Part shown: positions 51,729 through 60,770 of the stretch, in pieces
How positions within the stretch are numbered: the first letter of the stretch is position 1
How the letters are laid out: the number at the start of each line of letters is the position of its first letter
Assembly: GCA_951799405.1 (NCBI GenBank)
Contig: OX637333.1
Coordinates: 29,904,785-29,968,784, forward strand
DNA length: 64,000 nucleotides
Reading direction: 5' to 3'
Source of the DNA: Agapetus fuscipes
Taxonomy: Eukaryota > Arthropoda > Insecta > Trichoptera > Glossosomatidae
Notes under the pieces: generated by a model
What the model was told of the DNA's origin: nothing
Databases searched by the model: none
Seen by the model: the letters and a program-made list of their open reading frames with translations, nothing else
Translations under genes and position numbers: made by a program

Positions 51729-52650
51729 AAATGTCCATTGACAGAATGTCCACCGACACAAAGACTAATGATAGAATGTCCACCGACACAAAGACTAATG
51801 ATAGAATGTCCACCGACACAAAGTCTAATGATAAAATGTCCACCGACACAATAAAAGACTAATGATAGAATGTCCACCGACACAAAGACTAATGATAGAA
51901 TGTCCACCGACACAAAGACTAATGATAGAATGTCCACCGACACAAAGACTAATGATAAAATGTCCACCGACACAATAAAAGACTAATGATAGAATGTCCA
52001 CCGACACAAAGACTAATGATAGAATGTCCACCGACACAAAGACTAATGATAGAATGTCCACCGACACAAAGTCTAATGACAGAATGTCCACCGACACAAA
52101 GTCTAATGACAGAATGTCCACCGACACAAAGTCTAATGACAGAATGTCCACCGACACAAAGTCTAATGACAGAATGTCCACTGACACAAAGTCTAATGAC
52201 AGAATGTCCACGGATACAAAGTCTAATGACAGAATGTCCACCGATACAAAGTCCTATGACAGAATGTCCACCGATACAAAGTCTTATGATAAAATGTCCA
52301 CCGACACAAAGTCTAATGACAGAATGTCCACCGACACAAAGTCTAATGACAAATGTCCACCGATACAAAGTCTAATGACAGAATGTCCACCGATACAAAG
52401 TCTAATGACAGAATGTCCACCGATACAAAGTCCTATGACAGAATGTCCACCGATACAAAGTCTTATGATAAAATGTCCACCGACACAAAGGCTAATGACA
52501 GAATGTCCACCGACACAAAGTCTAATGACAAATGTCCACCGATACAAAGTCTTATGACATAATGTCCACCTATACAAAGTCTAATGACAGAATGTCCACC
52601 GATACAAAGTCTAATGACAGAATGTCCACCGATACAAAGTCTAATGACAA
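51729..52650. repeat. 30-bp minisatellite, about 30 units
   Basis: Unit AATGTCCACCGACACAAAG followed by TCTAATGACAG. Because 30 is divisible by 3 and the unit lacks stops in several frames, long spurious ORFs run through it on both strands. Unit variants recur in order: ACAATAAAAGACT units 120 bp apart, and a TCCTATGAC/TCTTATGAT pair about 180 bp apart. This shows duplication of multi-unit blocks. Confidence 0.92.
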
Positions 52651-52715
52651 AAAATCATTTCGTCGGTGAACATTCTAACGGTGGATGTTTTGTCGGGTGG
52701 ACATTTCGTCTGTGA
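52651..52715. repeat. Degenerate inverted units flanking the minisatellite
   Basis: CATTTCGTCGGTGAACATTC and TTTTGTCGGGTGGACATTTC are reverse-sense relatives of the 30-bp unit. More (TTTTGTCGTGTAACCGTCC) lie at 53215-53240 beyond a repeat A insertion. Confidence 0.55.
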
Positions 52716-53215
52716 ACGGTTCCTTGACTTATAGGTTGGTATGCGGATGACCACCCACGTTGTAAAAATAGATTACATTGCCAATGTCACTCCTGTTTCA
52801 GGAAATTCGGTAAGAGTTGCAGGATGTATGTCCATTTGAGACTTAGGTTTTTATGTTGTAGGTTTACATGCGGCATGTGCAAGCGTGAACTTGTACATGT
52901 CTGCTTGTGAGAATGCATATAATTTGAATCCCCAATGTGACATACTTTTGCCTCAGTACCCTTAGTACGAGTTGCAAAACTTGAATATAGTAAAGTTTAC
53001 GGAAAATATTAAAGAGTGATTTCCTCCAAAATCTGCCGTTTTTGTTTGTTTGAACTTGATTTTCTTCATCACTGTAACTCTTTTGCTAAGACCATAAAGT
53101 GCAAGAAACAAAAACGGCAGATTTTGTGAGAAATCAGTCTTTAATGTTTTCCGTAAACTTTACTTTACTCAAGTTTTGCAACTCGTACTAGGGGTACAGA
53201 TTAGATTAGGCATTT
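52716..53215 (+). repeat. Repeat A (A3) split by an inverted-repeat element
   Basis: TTCCTTGACTTATAGGTTGG to CATACTTTTGCC, then the insertion 52953-53198, then GATTAGATTAG. Confidence 0.78.
52953..53198. mobile_element. Inverted-repeat element, about 246 bp
   Basis: Left CAGTACCCTTAGTACGAG, then TTGCAAAACTTGA. Right TCAAGTTTTGCAACTCG, then TACTAGGGGTAC. Inner arms also pair (TAAAGTTTACGGAAAA; CTGCCGTTTTTGTTT). Target duplication unclear. Confidence 0.72.
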
Positions 53216-53240
53216 TGTCGTGTAACCGTCCAGAATGTGT

Positions 53241-54029
53241 TCGTAAGGCAGTTATTGTAAGGGAGGAGACGAGATGAATGCGATTGACAGTTTTTAAACT
53301 GTTTTCACCCCTAGCAATCTACTTTACGCCAGCACCCTGAGTGTGGAACATTGCTTACATTCTCACCCATGTAGTTAACAGAAAAATGTATGCACAATAC
53401 AACAGCAATTTTTAGCGTACCTAAATCACCCAATTCCACTTCAATAACTCTACATTCTGAGTTGATATATTTTGCATTCTGTTCACACCGCCTCTATCCT
53501 TCAATCGCGGCTGTATTTCACTCGCCCTAATCCAGGATAACGCCAGGCTGTGATGGGAGAGATGGGAGACAAGGTGGGAGAGAAGGTAGAGAAGGTGGCA
53601 GATACAGGAGAGATGTGGGGAGAGACCTGAACCCAGAAATCACTGGAGTCAGGCGGCTAATGCACCTTCATTAATCACTAAGGTCCCCGCACCGCACCCT
53701 GAGGGATACACAGACAAATGGAGAGATGGAGCGAGGATACAGGATAGACGGTTTTACCACAACTATCAATCAGACAATAGATTTCTCCTCTTTGCTTATA
53801 GCTGCAAAATCTTTGGAACCCCTTTTCTTAACAACTTTTTTTTGAAGTCTTCATTTTGAAAACACTCTTGAAATGAAATCATTCTTTTGCTTTATTGAAA
53901 AACTGAATTTTGATTGCGAGGGCTAGGGTAGTTTTTTTAATGAAATTAAGATAAGGCGATGGGGTAGGGTTAGAATCTTTGAGCTCCGAACATTTTTTTA
54001 AAATAAATAATTCATGCAATTAATACATC
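53241..54029. other. otp intron, unassigned
   Basis: A purine-rich GGGAGA-repeat stretch lies at 53550-53625. No exon or repeat family recognised. Confidence 0.35.
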
Positions 54030-54135
54030 GATACCTTTAAGGTAAAACTGAATAAGTGACATCCTAAGCTTTCATGAGTTCTACAGATAAATTCACCTTT
54101 TTTCCTATGCGGTCTTAAAGTTTTGTGTTGTCTCT
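54030..54135 (+). mobile_element. MITE-P left part
   Basis: ATCGATACCTTTAAGGTAAA then ACTGAATAAGTGACATCC. Confidence 0.6.
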
Positions 54136-54231
54136 AACCCGACCAAGTGACATTTTTCTTCCCACTGTAAATGTACTAAGACAGTTGTTATACTGTGTTG
54201 GGTTCTTGCTTATAATAATTCATGGTGGTAA

Positions 54232-55091
54232 CGCAACTGAGCTACACATATAGTGTAGCATCTTATAAATACATACAAGGATAATTTATTTGTAAGGTAC
54301 ACATAATAAAAGAGCGCCGTTTTTGTGTGTGTCACACCTTAAGGGCCCTCTCAAATCACGGATAAGATTCTTTGTAAAGATGCGTCTTTAGTGCTCCTTT
54401 AAAGACACCCACAGTTTCTGCCTTCCTCACATTAGGTGGTAGTCTGTTCCACTCCATTGGGCCCGCAAACCGGAAAGCACGGTCCCCAAAATTAGTGCGT
54501 GTCTGACGTGACGGCTGGACTAAGTCAAACACCCCACACTCCGCAGATCTAAGAGTTTGGCGTCTCAAATCTATCTCAACACGTGAGAACATGTCAGACA
54601 AGTATGAAGGAGCCATACCATTGACAGCTTTGTAAACCATCAGACAAACACGGTAGACCACCCTCTCCGGAAAACGAAGCCAATGCAGTTTTTTCAACAA
54701 TGAAGTAGGTAATATGGTTAAATTTAGACATCCCGAATATGAGTCTTGCTGCAGAGTTCAGCACAGATTGAAGCCGGCCGGTTTTTTCGGCTGACCTATA
54801 TACAGCGTTGAGCAATAGTCAACCCGAGACATCATTAACCAGGGTTTTGACCGCCCCTGATGGTTAACATCTTGCCTGCGTTCTCTTCGAAGGGGTCCCA
54901 TGTGGCGATTCGGGACCTTTTTATTTTTACGGGTAAGGGGGCCGGCCTTACACTAACCACTGTCAGTTGAAGTGAGGGTTTCCCAGCTCCCGGGGGGGCT
55001 GGTTCTCATTTATTGTGAAGGCTGAGTACACCTTGGAATCGAACCCTTGCTCTCGGCATGGAATGCAAGAAATCTAGCAATTCTGAGCTAG
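54232..55091 (-). repeat. SINE-2 split by an L2-like LINE
   Basis: 3' end at 54232-54266 (TAGCTCAGTTGCG on the reverse strand). Body and head lie at 54868-55091 (TTGCATTCCATGCCGAGAGC). The join repeats CATCTT. Confidence 0.7.
54290..54856 (-). pseudogene. L2/CR1-like LINE C-terminus and 3' UTR
   Basis: Reverse-strand segments SRVDYCSTLY, LNSAARLIFGMSKFNHIT, LKKLHWLRFPERVVYRVCL, MAPSYLSDM, FGDRAFRFAGPMEWNRLP and FKGALKTHLYKESYP follow the order of the RT thumb and C-terminus of L2/CR1 LINEs. A frameshift near 54700 separates the two ORF pieces. After the stop (54356-54358) comes GAGGGCCCTTAAGGTGTGAC, then ACACACAAAAACGGCGCTC, almost the same as SINE-1 tail b. Confidence 0.78.
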
Positions 55092-55529
55092 CGGCACTTT
55101 GTTGATTCAGCTGATGTGTATAAATATTGTATTATAAGTATATAAGTATTGATATGTCTGCGACTCCTGCCCCTGCAGGTGTGGTTCCAGAACCGTCTTC
55201 TCTTCCTGCTCCTATATATATATATATACCAGCGGCACTTTGTTGATCTGGCTGATGTATGTAAATGTATTGATATGTCTGCGTCTCCTGTCCCTGCAGG
55301 TGTGGTTCCAGAACCGTCTTCTCTTCCTGCTTCTATATATATACCAGCGGCACTTTGTTGATCTGGCTGATGTATGTAAATGTATTGATATGTCTGCGTC
55401 TCCTGTCCCTGCAGGTGTGGTTCCAGAACCGTCTTCTCTTCCTGCTCCTATATATATACCAGCGGCACTTTGTTGATCTGGCTGATGTATGTAAATGTAT
55501 TGATATGTCTGCGTCTCCTGTCCCTGCAG
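55092..55529 (+). repeat. otp: Tandem repeat of the otp splice-acceptor segment
   Basis: The unit is repeated with acceptors at 55179, 55300, 55415 and 55530 (periods 121, 115, 115). The first difference is a longer TA run. Each unit has a branch-like region, polypyrimidine tract, CCCTGCAG and the first 17 coding bases GTGTGGTTCCAGAACCG. Only the last continues into the true exon. The earlier three turn into TCTTCTCTTCCTGCT. Use of a decoy would give [11 protein letters not shown] and then lose the frame. Confidence 0.92.
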
Positions 55530-55692
55530 GTGTGGTTCCAGAACCGGCGCGCCAAGTGGAAGAAGCGTAAGAAGTCCAGCAACGTGTTCCGCACCCCCGG
55601 CTCCCTGCTGCCCTCCCACGGCCTGCCTCCCTTCGGCTCAGGAGCTGAGGGTCTGTGTCCGCCCGCCTGGGGAGTCACCAGCATGGGATCAG
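55530..55692 (+). CDS. otp: Orthopedia, exon with homeodomain residues 47-60
   Basis: Acceptor CCTGTCCCTGCAG. Begins in phase with [15 protein letters not shown]: Trp48, Gln50, Asn51 and Arg53 of recognition helix 3, Gln50 being the paired-like specificity residue. Then [20 protein letters not shown], an Otp-type stretch after the homeodomain, and WGVTSMGSG. It is 163 bases long and ends CAG with donor GTCTGC, a weaker donor than the others. Its 5' border is preceded by three decoy copies (55179, 55300, 55415). Confidence 0.93.
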
Positions 55693-55968
55693 GTCTGCCA
55701 ACACTTCTTTAATCAGTAACCTCTAATTTCGTGTAGCGACTCTATAATCTATCTATAAGTATGGACTAGAGTTTCTTCAGCTATACCCAGCAGGTGAGAA
55801 AAGACGATGGACAAGCTGGAGTGGAGGAGAGTCCTGGTCTCAGCCAAGTCCCGCCCAGGGCTGTGGAGCTGACGACGTCTTGTCAGCTGGGTTATTGAAC
55901 CAGAGAATGGTTTCATTCCTTTACTGAACCTCGCAACTTTGTCGCAACACTACATGTAATATAATAAC

Positions 55969-56615
55969 GTAAGGATGATTTATTTGGTGAAAGCTGTTTT
56001 CGTGTGAGTCACACCTCTAGAGTCCTCTGGGAGCTTGGTCGGCGCTGTAGAAAGCGCCAATTTTCAAGCAAAACCCCGTTGCTGTAAGGATGATTTATTT
56101 GGTGAAAGCTGTTTTCGTGTGGGTCACACCTCAAGAGTCCTCTGGGAGCTTGGTCGTCGCTGTAGAAAGCGCCAATTTGCAAAACCCCGTTGCTGTAAGG
56201 CCAGATGGACCTTTTGTGACCCTTCTTCGGTAAAGGTACAGTGGAGCCGCTGAGAGAATGAATTTCTGACAGGTCGTAATGGATGTAACTTTGAAGAATT
56301 TACAATAATTTTAAACCTAATAAAAAATGTCGTTCTAACGCATAGTTATCTTTAAAAATAAATCATCATGTTAAATGGAAATATTTGTTTTAGTTTTGGG
56401 TCAAATGGAAAGTTAAATAAATTAGAAAACAACATATTTTTTTAACTGTCAGAAATTCATTCTCTCAGCGGCTCCTCTATAGGAATTTGAATTTTTCAAC
56501 CCAGCGAAAAACATATTTGAAAAAAGAAACATTTTTTGTGGTTCACCGGGATTTGAACCCACAACCTTCCTTTTGCAAGTTCGAAGCGTTTCCACTAGTT
56601 TACTAAGTGGTCTAT
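55969..56615 (-). repeat. SINE-1 with tail b, internally duplicated, split by a mariner-like MITE
   Basis: Tail b and part of the body occur twice in tandem (period 115 bp from 55969 to 56084). The head side lies at 56482-56615 beyond the insertion 56239-56479. Confidence 0.8.
56239..56479. mobile_element. Mariner-like MITE, 241 bp
   Basis: Terminal repeats include GGAGCCGCTGAGAGAATG and continue through GAATTTCTGACAG, perfectly mirrored at the right end. TA duplication at 56237-56238 and 56480-56481. Non-coding. Confidence 0.88.
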
Positions 56616-56688
56616 AACCGGGCATTATAACCTTTTAGTAAAGGAAATTAATTAGCTAGAAATAATAACACTTGCTTGTTTGTTCCAG

Positions 56689-56841
56689 GTTTGGGCCAGC
56701 TCGGCCAGGCCAGCATGGGCGGCTTTGGCCAGATGGGCCAGATGGGCCAAGGGTCCCCCCTGCCCCCCGCGCTGCCCATGGGGGGAGGAGGGGGTGGGGT
56801 GTACCAGGCGCACTATGGACTCAACTCTCTGGGGGAATTCT
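56689..56841 (+). CDS. otp: Orthopedia, Gly/Gln/Met-rich exon
   Basis: Acceptor TTGTTTGTTCCAG and donor GTGAGT. 153 bases, phase 1 in and out, so it could be skipped without frame change. Encodes LGQLGQASMGGFGQMGQM, a Pro/Gly stretch, then YQAHYGLNSLGEF. YQ-x-HYGLN is similar to lepidopteran Otp as I recall it (not checked here). Low-complexity transactivation-type region with no catalytic residues. Confidence 0.88.
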
Positions 56842-56995
56842 GTGAGTCCAACACAACCCATGTACTTAATGACAATTCTCTGTTCATACTAAACAGCGTC
56901 AGTAACTGTGATCTCTGCCCATCAAACATCCGGAAGTTCAAGCTGTGATGGACCAAGACTACAGATCCTGAAGTAACCTACGTTCAACCCCTATA

Positions 56996-57035
56996 CCTGT
57001 GAAAAAAGATGGGTTCCACACGCCAAATGCAACCA
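56996..57035 (+). repeat. SINE-2 fragment
   Basis: GGGTTCCACACGCCAAATGC only. Confidence 0.5.
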
Positions 57036-57144
57036 CTTACACTGTATGCTTAAAGATTAGGTATCAGTGTTTAAGCTTATCACAACACATATTTGATCCA
57101 TGACTGATTTCGGATCATCGTTTTTTTTTATGGAAAATTCACTA

Positions 57145-57430
57145 GATAGATAGATAAGACAAAAATTGTATGGCGCCTTTTATGACAGTGTGTCACTACG
57201 AAGGCGCTTGTCCGTATGATTGGACGAAGAGGTGAGTCTTGACACCTCTTTTAATTGGTCTCTCCATATCCAGTTCCCACGGTGAGGCGGGAATAGGGTT
57301 CCAAGTCATTGGAGCGACTGCCTTGAATGCTCTGTCTCCAAAAACAGTGCGGAGCCTTCTTGCAAGGATGTCCAGGCAGCTGCTTCTTGATGCACTGTGG
57401 GCTGCAGATGAGCTATGGCTTTTCTGTTTA
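57145..57430 (-). pseudogene. L2/CR1-like LINE C-terminus
   Basis: Reverse strand encodes FGDRAFKAVAPMTWNPIPAS then IKRGVKTHLFVQSYGQ. The 3' UTR ends in (TATC)n near 57145. A different subfamily from the 54-kb copy. Confidence 0.65.
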
Positions 57431-57439
57431 AGAATAGCA

Positions 57440-57955
57440 CCGTATATCGATACCTTAAAGGTAAAACTGAATAAGTGAAATAGTAAGCTAACATTGATTT
57501 ATCAGATAAACTACGTAACTTTTTCCTAAGAAAGAAAACGTTAAAATAGTGTTTTTCATGAGCACTTTCCTTGTTCCTTGACTTATAGGTTGGTATGCGG
57601 CTGACCACCCATGCTGTAAAAATGGTTCACTTTGCCAATGTCACCCCTGTTTCAGGGAAGGACGGCAAGAGTTGCCGGGTGTATGTCCATTTGAGATTTG
57701 GTTTTTTATGTTGTAGGTTCACATGCGGCATGTGCAAGCGCGAGCTTGTACGTGTCTGCTTGTGAAAATGCATGTAATGTGAATCTTCAATGTAACATAT
57801 ATTTGCAACTTAGATAAGATTAGATTAGAATAGACTTCCTTATAATTAGTTTACTCACTATGAGAAGTTACACCCAATAAAATGTTTCATCCACGATTTC
57901 TCAATTCAGTGAATCAGCACCTATTCAGTTTTACCATTAAGGTGGCGATATTGGT
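57440..57955 (+). mobile_element. MITE-P split by repeat A
   Basis: Left part to GAGCACTTTCCTT (57568), right part from ACTTCCTTATAATTAG (57833). The duplicated ACTT(T)CCTT is the repeat A target site. Confidence 0.78.
57569..57832 (+). repeat. Repeat A, subtype A3, with target duplication
   Basis: Starts TTCCTTGACTTATAGG and ends in (GATTA)n. A solo insertion whose 5' end is the standard boundary, showing repeat A moves without the LINE ORF. Confidence 0.85.
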
Positions 57956-58515
57956 TGCACATTTTTTTGGGTTGAGCTGACGACGATGTTAATCAACCGC
58001 ACTTCCAAATCAACTTTTGATTATTTTCGTGTTGTTTCAAGAACGTCCTCACCGCCTGCGCCTAACAGCAGATTCACGAATACCTGTTCCTCACGTGAGC
58101 CGTGCTAAGTGCTGGTTTTTAAAGCAACATCTATATTATCAGTGTCCTCCACTGCCCCCTCCCCCCTCCCTGGAGACGCCACTGGACAAACAGTCGTGAG
58201 ACATCGGGCTACCGCGCAAAGCAAGGGCGTAACTGAAAACAATGCGGTCACTGAAAAAATCCTCCGCGTCAAACCAGTTGAAAGGAGTTACTAAAAATAT
58301 GCACCTTAGATTTAATGGACTCATTTGACCAAAAAAATTGTGACGTCATGCGGCCTGATTGCTAGGAAAAAGGCGAAAAGAGGATTCTAGTTATACAAAA
58401 GGGTGACGTTTGCCCATTAAGAAAAAAAAGCAAATTCATGCCGAGTCCATTTACCGTAACAAGTGTAATGTTTGCCAGCCGATTATAGCATTATTCACTT
58501 ATTCAGTTTTGCCTT
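57956..58515. other. otp intron, unassigned
   Basis: No repeat or exon recognised. Overlapping short ORFs near 58017-58324 lack motifs. Confidence 0.35.
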
Positions 58516-58745
58516 ACAGGTAAAACTGAATTAGTGACGTACTAAGCTAATATAGGTTTCTCACTAAAATGCATCTTTTTGCTATTTTCTACGAGAGAAA
58601 ACACTACAAAAGTGTGAAAATCCTGTAGTTTAGAAGATTTTCATGAGCATTTCTTTATAATTAGTTTACTATGAGAACTTACAACCAATATAACGTTTTA
58701 CCAAAGATTTCTCAATCAGTAAATCGGCACTCATTCTGTTGTAAA
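58516..58745 (+). mobile_element. MITE-P, near complete
   Basis: GGTAAAACTGAATTAGTGAC to CACTCATTCTGTTGTAAAAC. A second terminus-like CAGTTTTGCC precedes it, giving a local palindrome. Confidence 0.7.
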
Positions 58746-58752
58746 ACTAATC

Positions 58753-58933
58753 GACACATTTAGTGTCACTTCTTACCGCGTTATCTCCGAAAGGTTTCGC
58801 ATGTGGCGAGTAGAGCCTATTTATTTTTACAGGTAAGGGGGCCGACCTTACGCCAACCACTGCAGTTGAAGTAGGGATTCCCAAGATTCTGAAGGGGCTG
58901 GTACTCATTTATTGTGAAGGCCGGTATTTTGGG
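58753..58933 (-). repeat. SINE-2 without head
   Basis: CCGGCCTTCACAATAAATGA to AAGTGACACTAAATGTG on the reverse strand. Confidence 0.75.
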
Positions 58934-59106
58934 AAAACCTATGAATGGGGTTACGCCTCTGCCGTAGATGTTGTTCTCGTTTAAAACGCCGTGCACGCCA
59001 ATGCTCCTCGCCTCACTTGCTAATTAAACCTTTCAGAGTCACCAAACACTCGCGACTCTGCGCTTGTCCCCGCGCCTAGGCACGCATCACACCTGTGCAT
59101 GGTTCC

Positions 59107-59397
59107 ATGACAACCCGTCCATAGACAGCTCGGCAAATCTGTCACACGACAGTTCGGCCACAGACAACCCGTCCATAGACAGCTCGGCAAATCTGTCACA
59201 CGACAGTTCGGCCACAGACAACCCGTCCATAGACAGCTCGGCAAATCTGTCACACGGCAGTTCAATCACAGAAAGCTCGTCCACAGGAACATCGGTCACG
59301 GACAATGTGGTCCCACGAAAGTTCGTCCACAAAACTTTTCGATCACATACAATACATGGTCCACAAACACAAAATGTATCACAGAAAATTACAACTA
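59107..59397. repeat. 54-bp tandem repeat (three units) built of short phased words
   Basis: Unit contains GACAACCCGTCCATAGACAG, then CTCGGCAAATCTGTCACACG. It degrades to looser words (GGAACATCGGTCACGGAC) at 59280-59397. GACA/GTC words recur about every 18 bp. Confidence 0.8.
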
Positions 59398-59788
59398 ATA
59401 AAAACTGGGTATTGCTTGAGGGTTGTCGCTTTGTAGCGACGACCGAGCTGGTTAAGAGACCGGTTGATAGCTCAGATAGTAAAATACTTGCAATCCATGC
59501 CGTAAGCAAGGGTTCGATTCCCACCGACGCGATGGTGTCAGAAATGATTTCCCGTTTCGGTGTTTACCTCAAACCCAAAATAAATACCGGTAAGCTGTAC
59601 TCAGCCTTTACAAGAAATGAGAACGAGCCCCTTCGGGAGCTGGGAAACCCCCACTTGTGAAGAATTGGTTGGCGTGAGGCCAGCCCCCTTACCCGTAAAA
59701 ATAAATAGGTCCCGAATCGCCACATGCGACACCTCCGGGCATAACGCAGACAAGAACTTACTCAATATGTGTAACTTAGTTGCGTTTT
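59398..59788 (+). repeat. Composite SINE-1/SINE-2
   Basis: 59398-59455 is the SINE-1 body end (GCTTTGTAGCGACGACCGAG). 59460-59788 is a complete SINE-2 (ATAGCTCAGATAG, B box GGTTCGATTCCC, end GTGTAACTTAGTTGCG). Confidence 0.78.
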
Positions 59789-59854
59789 TTTTTACTGTAG
59801 GTAATTGTAAAAGTTTTTGGAGAGCAAGTTTAATGTGATGGAGCTGTGGGCCTT

Positions 59855-60055
59855 TATTAAATGTGATCGAAAAGTCGTGCGGGCGAACTGTCGTGTGATC
59901 ACATTGTCCATAACTGTTGTATCTATAGCCGAATTGTCTGTGACTGAAATGTCATTGCTTGAAAAGTCGTGCGGACGAACTGTTGTGTGACCGATTTGTC
60001 CAGGGACGAGCTGTCTGTGGGCGAGTTGTCGTGAGATGCTTGTGCATACACGCCC
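59855..60055. repeat. Reverse-sense phased words matching the 59.1-kb array
   Basis: GATCGAAAAGTCGTGCGGGC, GAACTGTCGTGTGATCAC and AATTGTCTGTGACTG are reverse-complement relatives of words at 59107-59397. Together they flank the composite SINE like inverted arms. Confidence 0.55.
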
Positions 60056-60221
60056 ATGTGTGAACTTGCCTTCAAATAGCACTACCATGTTATATTCTCA
60101 ACTAGGCATGACAAAAAGCATGCCTGGGAAGATAACAAAATAGTTTATTTATCCTTATATTCAGGGAAAAAAAATCGTTACTCACAGCATGATTATGTGC
60201 CCAAAGAACTTAATTGTATGA

Positions 60222-60400
60222 AAATCTTGTTGCTCAGTTGGTAGAACACTTGCGTTCAAGCTAGAGAGCTAGAGTTCAATATTACATTCCATTTTCATGT
60301 TTAATTCAAGTCCAAAAACAAAAGGTTTATATAACCTTTAAAAATTAATAGCTTCCATGCATGCGATCCCTTAAATTAGAAAAGAAAAGCTGCATTACAC
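60222..60400 (+). repeat. SINE-2-like, strongly diverged
   Basis: TTGCTCAGTTGGTAGAACAC, with decayed B box GAGTTCAATATT. Confidence 0.5.
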
Positions 60401-60464
60401 CCATTTCTAAACATAATATAAGCACCAAGATAAATGTAACAATTTTTTTTAAAACTTAGAAATA

Positions 60465-60637
60465 TTTAAAATAAAATATTTTTTTCAAAACATAGTTTTA
60501 TTTTCACAATAATTTTATCTACCTCAAGCACTTTCGACCTTCAAGATACAGGTTATTTTCAAGGTCGAAAGTGCTTGAGGTAGATAAAATTATTGTGAAA
60601 ATAAAACTACGTTTTGAAAAAAATATTTTATTTTAAA
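60465..60637. repeat. Near-perfect palindrome with 77-bp arms
   Basis: Arms 60465-60541 and 60561-60637 around a 19-base loop, about one mismatch. The inner arm ends read TTTCGACCTT/AAGGTCGAAA. Could fold into a long RNA hairpin. Confidence 0.9.
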
Positions 60638-60770
60638 TTAAAATGAATTTTCACTGTGTGAATACACAAACCCTACAAAATCTACTTAGAAATATTGTTT
60701 ATATTTCAAAATAGTTTATCTACTAATCTAATCTAAGTTGCAAAGATATGTAATATTGGGGATTCACATT

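Noticed and set aside
51986..52577. Long ORFs on both strands encoding MSTDTKSNDR-type and VGGHSVIRL-type repeats
   Set aside because: They come from the 30-bp minisatellite, whose unit lacks stops in several frames. There are no splice sites, no conservation and no unique sequence.
49343..52650. CRISPR array
   Set aside because: The repeats are contiguous tandem units with no unique spacers, in a spliced eukaryotic locus.
55149..55361. Additional otp exons at the first three acceptor copies
   Set aside because: They keep only 17 coding bases before diverging and shift frame, so they are decoys, not alternative homeobox exons, unless RNA data show use.
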